A DNA stretch of 28,307 nucleotides from Clostridia bacterium. Lineage in GTDB: Bacteria > Bacillota > Clostridia > Lachnospirales > Lachnospiraceae. The notes beneath the pieces are model-generated. The model made no database searches. It was given only the letters and a program-made list of their open reading frames with translations, and was not told where the DNA came from. Within the stretch, counting starts at the first letter, position 1. Every line of letters begins with the position of its first letter. This document shows positions 23,421 to 28,307 of the stretch, one piece after another. The stretch lies in assembly GCA_026000755.1 (NCBI GenBank), contig BNZC01000019.1:1-28307 (forward strand), written 5' to 3'. A program made the position numbers and the translations under genes.

Positions 23421-25949
23421 GTGACAAATCGAAGTTTGCTTTGGTTTGTACTCTTCTTTCTTCTTGGAATTATCGGAACAAAATGGGGCTGTATGTGGAT
23501 ACTGATTCCCATTCTTGCATTTTATTTGTGGGAGAGAATACGAGCTTTTCGTGAAAATAAGAAATGGGTTTTTCTCCTTGCACCCCTTTTGCTTGCCCTG
23601 CTGTTTTTTACGGCAGGTCATATGCGATATGACAATCAAAGGCAAGCATTTCAGGAGTTTGACGAGTATCTGGCAAAGGAGTCAGGGACTCTTAAAATCA
23701 AGGGAACCATTATCAAAAAAGAAGAAAAGAATGAGCAAATCATTTATGAATTAAATCATGTCCAAATCGAAGGACATAAGAATTATTTTCCATATCACGC
23801 CCTCTTTTATGTGGAGGCTGATGTCCATACCGAATCTTATTCTATCGGAACTACCATTTTTGCAAGCGGAAGTATTCGCCCTTTTGTGGGAGCGACAAAT
23901 GACGGAAATTTTGATGCAAAAGAATACTATAACAGCAAAAAGATTGCATTTGCCATGCGAAATGCAAAGTTGTTATCAATACAGGCAAGAACAAATGTTC
24001 TGATTGAGAATCTGTATCATTTCAAGAAAAAAATCACAGAGGTATATCTAAAATCCCTGAATCAAGAAGAGGCGGGGGTCATTGCCCTTATGGCATTGGG
24101 CGAAAAAGAATTTTTAGATGACGACATCAAAAAACTATACCAACAGTCGGGGATTTCCCATGTCTTGGCCATATCAGGACTGCATATTTCCCTGATTGGC
24201 TCGGGGGTGGTGCGTTTGTTACAGCTGTTACGCTTCGGGAAACGCAGCTCTGCGCTTTTTGGGCTTGTTTTCGTCTGCTGTTTTGGGTTGATGTCAGGAC
24301 TGGGTATAGCAACCTTTCGGGCGGTGTGCATGTTCTTTGTCATGAGCGGTGGGAAGTGTCTTGGCAGAGGCTACGATACTCTAACAGCTCTAGCTGTCGC
24401 TATGCTGATTCAGTTGTGGGACAATCCTTTTTTGATTGCAAATGTGGGATTTCTGCTGTCCTATACGGCGGTGTTGGGGGTGGTTTATGGGAATGGGATT
24501 CTGAAGAAATTTTATCAGGGGGATAAACAGCAGAAGTGGAAACAAAAACAGAAGCGAAAGAAGCAGGAAAAAGAGAGAGAACTGCAAAAGCAGAAACAAA
24601 GGAATACCATAAGAGCTGTTTCACTTCTTCCTTACTTGCAACTCGCAATGCAAAAAGTTTTTCAACTAGCCAAAGAAACCTTTTTCATCAGTCTATCCAT
24701 TCAGATAGCAACTTTACCCATTTTGCTCTATTTCTTTTATGAATTTCCACCGTATAGTTTACTGATTAATTCCATCCTACTGCCTCTTATAGGTTTGCTC
24801 TTGGGATTCGGGATTTTGGGAGGACTCACAGGGTTGATTCACCCAGTGTTAGGACAGATTTTGCTGTGGCCTTGCGAGAGGATTCTAAATTGGAATGAAG
24901 CCATTTGCAGTCTCTTTACCAAATTGCCGGGAAGTATGTGGATTACCGGGAAACCACCCGGGTGGGTCATGATCGGGTATTATGGGGTGGTGCTAGGTGT
25001 ATTGGTGTTTATGTGGAGAGTGAATGAGAAAACAGAGGAGGAAAAAGAACAGTGTAGTAATTTGTTAAAAATCCCGGTAACTTCCATACTCTGCTTCTCC
25101 TTTTTCGCCCTTATCTTGATTCGTCCTGCACCTGTCTTTTCCATTGATTTTCTGGATGTGGGACAGGGGGACGGAAGCTGCATTGAAACACAGGAAGGGA
25201 AGCATTTCTTCATTGATGGAGGAAGTAGCAGTGTGACAGAAGTGGGCAAATACCGTATCTTACCTTATCTGAAATCCCATGGCATAGCGGCAATTGACGG
25301 TTGGTTTATTTCTCATGGAGATTCGGATCATTATTCGGGTTTGTTGGAACTGTGGGATTTGGGCTATTCGGTAAAATCCTTGATTCTTTCCGAACATATG
25401 ATTCATGACAGCACACGGCAAGAATTGGAAGATATGGCAAAAGTCCATGGCACGAAACTCTATTATATGCATCCGGGGCAGAGCCTTAGCACAAAAAGTC
25501 TAAGCTTTCTTTGTCTTGCACCCAAGGAAGAGGGCAGGGATACAAATGGAAATTCCATGGTATTGCTTCTAACAGAAGGCAAGGATTTTCGGGCGTTTTT
25601 CGGAGGAGATTTAACAGAGGAAGAAGAGCGGAAACTGGCAAGAGAGGAACAGCTGCCGAAGCTTACCCTGTTTAAGGCAAATCATCACGGTTCAAAGACG
25701 AGTAATAGCACGGAATTGCTTAAGAGTCTCTCTCCGGCACTTACGATAATCTCTTGTGCAGAGAGAAACTCCTATGGACACCCCTCAAAGGAAGCCGTCA
25801 CACGCATAGAGGAATCGGGAAGCCAAATCTTTTACACCATGAAAAGCGGACAAATCAGCATAAGGGAAAGAGGGGGACACATGTGGGTGAAGGAGAAAGT
25901 GGTTTCTTTATACAACGTTACTGTCCAACGGGAAAACGCTGAACAATAA
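23421..25949 (+). CDS. comEC: ComEC/Rec2 DNA uptake channel protein with MBL-fold domain
   Basis: ComEC forms the channel through which one DNA strand enters the cell during transformation. The 842-residue protein has an N-terminal membrane pair and an OB-like region (about 65-185), the competence domain with many membrane segments and the signature HVLAISGLHISLIG (about 247-260), and a C-terminal metallo-beta-lactamase-like domain (about 573-825). That domain keeps DVGQGDG, the metal motif HGDSDH (632-637) and KANHHGSKTS. A highly basic K/Q-rich insert (about 363-397) lies in a loop of the membrane domain. I take the GTG at 23421, 12 nt after AAAGGGGG, because it gives the family's usual N-terminus; ATGs at 23355 and 23385 lack ribosome binding sites. 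The last codons lie inside copy B of the repeat element. Confidence 0.92.
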   Translation: MTNRSLLWFVLFFLLGIIGTKWGCMWILIPILAFYLWERIRAFRENKKWVFLLAPLLLALLFFTAGHMRYDNQRQAFQEFDEYLAKESGTLKIKGTIIKKEEKNEQIIYELNHVQIEGHKNYFPYHALFYVEADVHTESYSIGTTIFASGSIRPFVGATNDGNFDAKEYYNSKKIAFAMRNAKLLSIQARTNVLIENLYHFKKKITEVYLKSLNQEEAGVIALMALGEKEFLDDDIKKLYQQSGISHVLAISGLHISLIGSGVVRLLQLLRFGKRSSALFGLVFVCCFGLMSGLGIATFRAVCMFFVMSGGKCLGRGYDTLTALAVAMLIQLWDNPFLIANVGFLLSYTAVLGVVYGNGILKKFYQGDKQQKWKQKQKRKKQEKERELQKQKQRNTIRAVSLLPYLQLAMQKVFQLAKETFFISLSIQIATLPILLYFFYEFPPYSLLINSILLPLIGLLLGFGILGGLTGLIHPVLGQILLWPCERILNWNEAICSLFTKLPGSMWITGKPPGWVMIGYYGVVLGVLVFMWRVNEKTEEEKEQCSNLLKIPVTSILCFSFFALILIRPAPVFSIDFLDVGQGDGSCIETQEGKHFFIDGGSSSVTEVGKYRILPYLKSHGIAAIDGWFISHGDSDHYSGLLELWDLGYSVKSLILSEHMIHDSTRQELEDMAKVHGTKLYYMHPGQSLSTKSLSFLCLAPKEEGRDTNGNSMVLLLTEGKDFRAFFGGDLTEEEERKLAREEQLPKLTLFKANHHGSKTSNSTELLKSLSPALTIISCAERNSYGHPSKEAVTRIEESGSQIFYTMKSGQISIRERGGHMWVKEKVVSLYNVTVQRENAEQ

Positions 25950-26050
25950 CAAGTATGCACACAACTCGCAAAAAAAGCGAGTTGGCGCATGAAATGCTCG
26001 GGTTTTGCTTCGAAAAACGCCTCTCGGAACGGTTCAACCGTGAATAGTAA
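25917..26050 (+). repeat. Copy B of the dispersed structured element (core 25939-26035)
   Basis: The core is the inverted counterpart of 20653-20749. Its main hairpin is CAACTCGC (25962-25969) with GCGAGTTG (25977-25984) around seven A. A border hairpin pairs 25917-25930 with 25937-25950 at 11 of 14 positions. The element covers the last 11 codons and the stop of comEC and extends about 100 bp beyond. It could also form the 3' end structure of the comEC mRNA, but no T-run follows. Confidence 0.75.
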
Positions 26051-26090
26051 TAAACAACTTGCCTTGACACAAACAACAGTAGTGCAACTA

Positions 26091-26119
26091 TTGCTAAAAC
26101 AGAGCCAATTTGATATACT
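26091..26119 (+). promoter_or_regulatory. Probable promoter of the RelA/SpoT-like gene
   Basis: TTGCTA (26091-26096) and TATACT (26114-26119) are 17 bp apart. A short palindrome ATACT-ATA-AGTAT (26115-26127) overlaps the -10 box and could bind a repressor. Confidence 0.6.
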
Positions 26120-26210
26120 ATAAGTATCAACTTGGATAGTACACTGCGACATATTACAAGAAAATGAAATGAAATAAAAATCAAGAACTGAACAAGGAGC
26201 ATAAATCAGG

Positions 26211-26771
26211 ATGGGAAAAATCAGACAGGTAGAACAGATTATTTGCGAAATCAATCGTATTCATCAAGAATTTTCCGCTGATTATTTTGAAACCGGTCGT
26301 GTGGAAAAACTTAATCTTTCAAGGACAATTTCAAATATTTCTCATGAGCATATCTATAACTATCGCTTGAACTTGCACGAGAGCATAAATGATTACTTGA
26401 TGGGTGCTGAAATTGAAATCAAATATTTTTACCGAGTAAAAACGAGAGAAAGCATAGATGATAAGATAGGGCGTTATAAAACCGGGGAAAATCAATATCC
26501 GGTGAATAATTGGCTCAATGATATTTTTGGCGCACGCATTGTGCTTACTGCAGATGAACTGGAGAATGTAAGGCTTCGTTTAGAGGAATGGCAAGATGAG
26601 TTTTGTTTGAAAAATTGGTATTTTCGTGAAAAAGAAGGCTATCGTGGCTTACACGTCTATTTTAAGAATAAGAGCAATTTTTATTTCCCTTGGGAATTAC
26701 AAATTTGGGATGAAAAGGATGTGCGAACTAATATCGAAAGCCATGAAAGATTGAAGCGAAGATTTGTGTAA
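26211..26771 (+). CDS. RelA/SpoT synthetase-domain protein (small alarmone synthetase-like)
   Basis: Proteins of this fold transfer pyrophosphate from ATP to GDP/GTP, making (p)ppGpp, or in toxic relatives to adenosine nucleotides or tRNA ends. The 186-residue protein has only the synthetase domain. Key residues seen are R75 and K77 in YRVKTRES, D104 in NDIFGARIV, the EGYRGLHVYF loop (Y144, H148) and E162 in ELQIW, so activity is plausible. There is no hydrolase domain and the C-terminal helix used for tetramer contacts in RelP/RelQ seems short. An AAGGAG lies 11 nt before the ATG. It stands alone between comEC and a Fic gene. Whether it is a housekeeping alarmone synthetase or a toxin of the toxSAS type cannot be told from sequence; no obvious antitoxin gene is adjacent. 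Confidence 0.82.
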   Translation: MGKIRQVEQIICEINRIHQEFSADYFETGRVEKLNLSRTISNISHEHIYNYRLNLHESINDYLMGAEIEIKYFYRVKTRESIDDKIGRYKTGENQYPVNNWLNDIFGARIVLTADELENVRLRLEEWQDEFCLKNWYFREKEGYRGLHVYFKNKSNFYFPWELQIWDEKDVRTNIESHERLKRRFV

Positions 26772-26791
26772 GAAATAGAAGCAATATAAAT

Positions 26792-26821
26792 AGCGATATA
26801 ACAAGCGATAAAATAGCGATA
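26792..26821 (+). promoter_or_regulatory. Triple AGCGATA direct repeat (candidate operator) before the fic gene
   Basis: AGCGATA occurs at 26792-26798, 26804-26810 and 26815-26821, spaced 12 and 11 bp, about one helix turn. It lies directly upstream of a TTGACA -35 box (26828-26833) with a TAAAAT candidate -10 at 26853-26858 (19-bp spacer). Confidence 0.55.
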
Positions 26822-26886
26822 AAGAAATTGACAAAATCTTACCATTGAGAAGTAAAATGTGTTGTGATACAAAAGGAGTGAACGCT

Positions 26887-27948
26887 GTGTATACGAAACC
26901 GCCATATACCATAACGGAAAAAGCCGCTGATTATCTGGCAAAAATCGTTGAAAACATTACACGCCTTGAATTTGGCACGAGTTTCAAACGTGATATTAAA
27001 CTCCACAGAGAAAACCGTTTGCGTACGATTTACTCGTCACTCGCCATTGAGGGTAACACTCTGACCCTCAGTGAAGTAAGTGCCGTGATAGAGGGCAGGC
27101 TTGTTGCCGGAACGCAAACAGAAATAAAGGAAGTCAAAAACGCTTACGAAGCCTATGATAAGATTTTGAACTTTGCCCCATATGCCGTCAGCGACTTTCT
27201 GAAAGCCCACAAGCTGATGACAGATGGTCTTGTCAAGGAATCAGGTGCATTCCGTAGCGGCGATGTTGGGGTGTTTGATGGCAGCAAGGCGATTCATATC
27301 GGTGCACGACCTCAATTTGTGCCGGGACTGATTGCAGAACTGTTTGAGTGGGCGAAAGATTCTACCTTGCATCCTGTGCTAAAAAGTGCTATTGTGCATT
27401 ATGAAATTGAAACCATTCATCCCTTTGCAGACGGCAATGGACGTATGGGGCGGCTGTGGCAGACTCTGCTCCTTGCAAAATGGAACTCAATTTTTGCATG
27501 GATACCGATGGAATCAGTGCTTTATCAAAACAGACCGCAATACTATCAGGCAATTGAGGCGGCACGAAAAGCAAACGATTCCGGTGTGTTTATTGAATTT
27601 ACACTTTCTGCAGTATTCGCCATTATTACAACGCAAGAAGAGCACCAAGAAAAGCACCAAAAAAAGCATCAAGAAAAGCACCAAGTTAAGCATCAAGTCA
27701 AGCACCAAGTCAACTTGAGCGACATACAAATTGCTGTTTTGAAGTTGCTTGAAAATAAAACGCTGTCACGTAAAGCGATTTTCGCAGCAATTGAGAGGAA
27801 TAGCGATTCCCGTTCTTTCAAGCGTCACATTGAGCCGCTCTTGATGAATGGTCTTATAGAAATGACTGTACCTGACAAACCAAATAGTCGAATTCAAAAG
27901 TATCGGCTGACGGACAATGGCAGGACATTCAGTCGCAAAGATAACTAA
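26887..27948 (+). CDS. Fic-domain AMP-transferase with winged-helix C-terminus
   Basis: Fic proteins usually transfer AMP from ATP to a target hydroxyl, most often changing a host or own protein. The 353-residue protein has an N-terminal inhibitory helix motif SLAIEGN (S51, E55), the Fic core with HPFADGNGR (H178 to R186), and a C-terminal winged helix (about 278-350, ending KYRLTDNGR). This is the class II, self-inhibited layout. Between core and winged helix is a tetrapeptide repeat, six units of the type EKHQ/VKHQ (251-276), coded by a 12-bp repeat. I take the GTG at 26887 with AAGGAG 8 nt before it; the TTG at 26845 is earlier in frame but has no ribosome binding site. The gene may regulate itself through the repeats upstream (inference). 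Confidence 0.88.
   Translation: MYTKPPYTITEKAADYLAKIVENITRLEFGTSFKRDIKLHRENRLRTIYSSLAIEGNTLTLSEVSAVIEGRLVAGTQTEIKEVKNAYEAYDKILNFAPYAVSDFLKAHKLMTDGLVKESGAFRSGDVGVFDGSKAIHIGARPQFVPGLIAELFEWAKDSTLHPVLKSAIVHYEIETIHPFADGNGRMGRLWQTLLLAKWNSIFAWIPMESVLYQNRPQYYQAIEAARKANDSGVFIEFTLSAVFAIITTQEEHQEKHQKKHQEKHQVKHQVKHQVNLSDIQIAVLKLLENKTLSRKAIFAAIERNSDSRSFKRHIEPLLMNGLIEMTVPDKPNSRIQKYRLTDNGRTFSRKDN
27637..27714 (+). repeat. 12-bp tandem repeat coding for (E/V/K)KHQ in the fic gene
   Basis: Six units of four codons, of the form GAA-AAG-CAC-CAA with variants, follow each other. The unit length is a multiple of three, so loss or gain of a unit changes the linker length and not the frame. The protein product places a histidine every fourth residue. 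Confidence 0.85.
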
Positions 27949-27991
27949 GGGCAGATGGAGAGAAAAACCGGCAACATAGAAACGAGGACAT

Positions 27992-28307
27992 ATGACACAA
28001 ATCAAGAATTACCTCAAAACACATAGAATTATCACAGACGGTGCCATGGGTACGTATTATGCCCGGCGTTACGAAGGACAAAATCCTATTTCCGAAATGG
28101 TAAATGAAAGCCACCCGGAGCGGATTTTGGACATTCATTTAGAATACCTAAAAGCAGGTGCAAATCTAATCCGCACGAACAGTTTTTCCAGTAACTTAAA
28201 TACGCTCCCCTTACAAATGGAATTGGAGGGGGAAGTGCAAGACTTGGAGAGTTTTTCGCAAAATACGATTCAGAAGGGTTCTTACATAACACGAACACTT
28301 GACATAG
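27992..28307 (+). CDS. Homocysteine S-methyltransferase family protein (partial, runs off the window)
   Basis: Only the first 105 codons are in the window and the frame is open to its last base. The start TDGAMGTYYARR and the RTNSFSSN stretch are the N-terminal signature of the homocysteine S-methyltransferase domain found in MetH, MmuM and the YitJ-like fusions with methylene-tetrahydrofolate reductase. A GAGG (27984-27987) precedes the ATG at 27992. The zinc cysteines lie further downstream, outside the window, so the type cannot be settled; a YitJ-like bifunctional enzyme is a common form in Clostridia. Confidence 0.8.
   Translation, partial: MTQIKNYLKTHRIITDGAMGTYYARRYEGQNPISEMVNESHPERILDIHLEYLKAGANLIRTNSFSSNLNTLPLQMELEGEVQDLESFSQNTIQKGSYITRTLDI

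Noticed and set aside
27637..27714. CRISPR-like direct repeats
   Set aside because: The repeats are only 12 bp, contiguous without spacers and in frame in the fic gene, so they are a coding tandem repeat.

Overview
The window looks like a chromosome segment of a moderate-GC, low-to-mid GC Gram-positive anaerobe of the class Clostridia, most likely Lachnospiraceae. This rests on the PolC-type replicase, the rpsB-tsf-pyrH-frr-uppS-cdsA-dxr-rseP-ispG-polC gene order, strong AGGAGG ribosome binding sites, TTGNNN-17-TATAAT promoters and a GerM-domain lipoprotein. The species cannot be fixed from the sequence alone. Almost every gene is on the + strand; the only minus-strand gene is a transposase inside an insertion sequence.

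Layout. (1) 1-2025: a textbook promoter and hairpin leader, then rpsB and tsf, closed by a rho-independent terminator. (2) 2088-5738: an insertion into the usual tsf-pyrH junction with its own promoter, holding a PAS/degenerate-GGDEF/EAL c-di-GMP phosphodiesterase, a membrane-anchored polysaccharide deacetylase and a bactofilin. (3) 5743-12080: the conserved UMP kinase, ribosome recycling, undecaprenyl-PP synthase, CDP-DAG synthase, DXP reductoisomerase, site-2 protease and IspG series, which serves nucleotide, translation, lipid, cell-wall carrier and isoprenoid supply. (4) 12196-14948: a GyrI-like gene, a small unknown gene, and a complete 1,724-bp IS4-type element (13217-14940) with 21-bp perfect terminal inverted repeats and a perfect 8-bp target duplication. 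Its transposase is killed by one nonsense codon exactly at the catalytic glutamate. (5) 15005-19126: a PolC that keeps its PHP, OB, zinc and polymerase parts but lacks the usual internal 3'-5' exonuclease domain. (6) 19231-25949: a lipoprotein-type ComEA, a response regulator/histidine kinase pair, a GerM-domain lipoprotein and ComEC, i.e. DNA-uptake genes bracketing a signalling cassette that resembles actinobacterial MtrA-MtrB-LpqB. (7) 26211-27948: a short RelA/SpoT-type synthetase-domain protein and a Fic-domain protein with a His-rich tetrapeptide repeat. (8) 27992 to the end: the start of a homocysteine S-methyltransferase gene.

The most novel items I see are the exonuclease-less PolC and a 97-bp dispersed element. 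One copy of that element (20653-20749) lies between the response regulator and kinase genes. The other (25939-26035) is in the opposite orientation over the end of comEC. The copies are about 84% identical by my hand alignment, and an 8-bp hairpin stem shows two compensated base-pair changes and no uncompensated one, which suggests selection for structure. There is no CRISPR array, tRNA or rRNA that I can recognise. Outside the IS no gap between genes exceeds about 300 bases; the larger gaps (1-292, 14744-15004, 20635-20809, 25950-26210) are each described by a feature.
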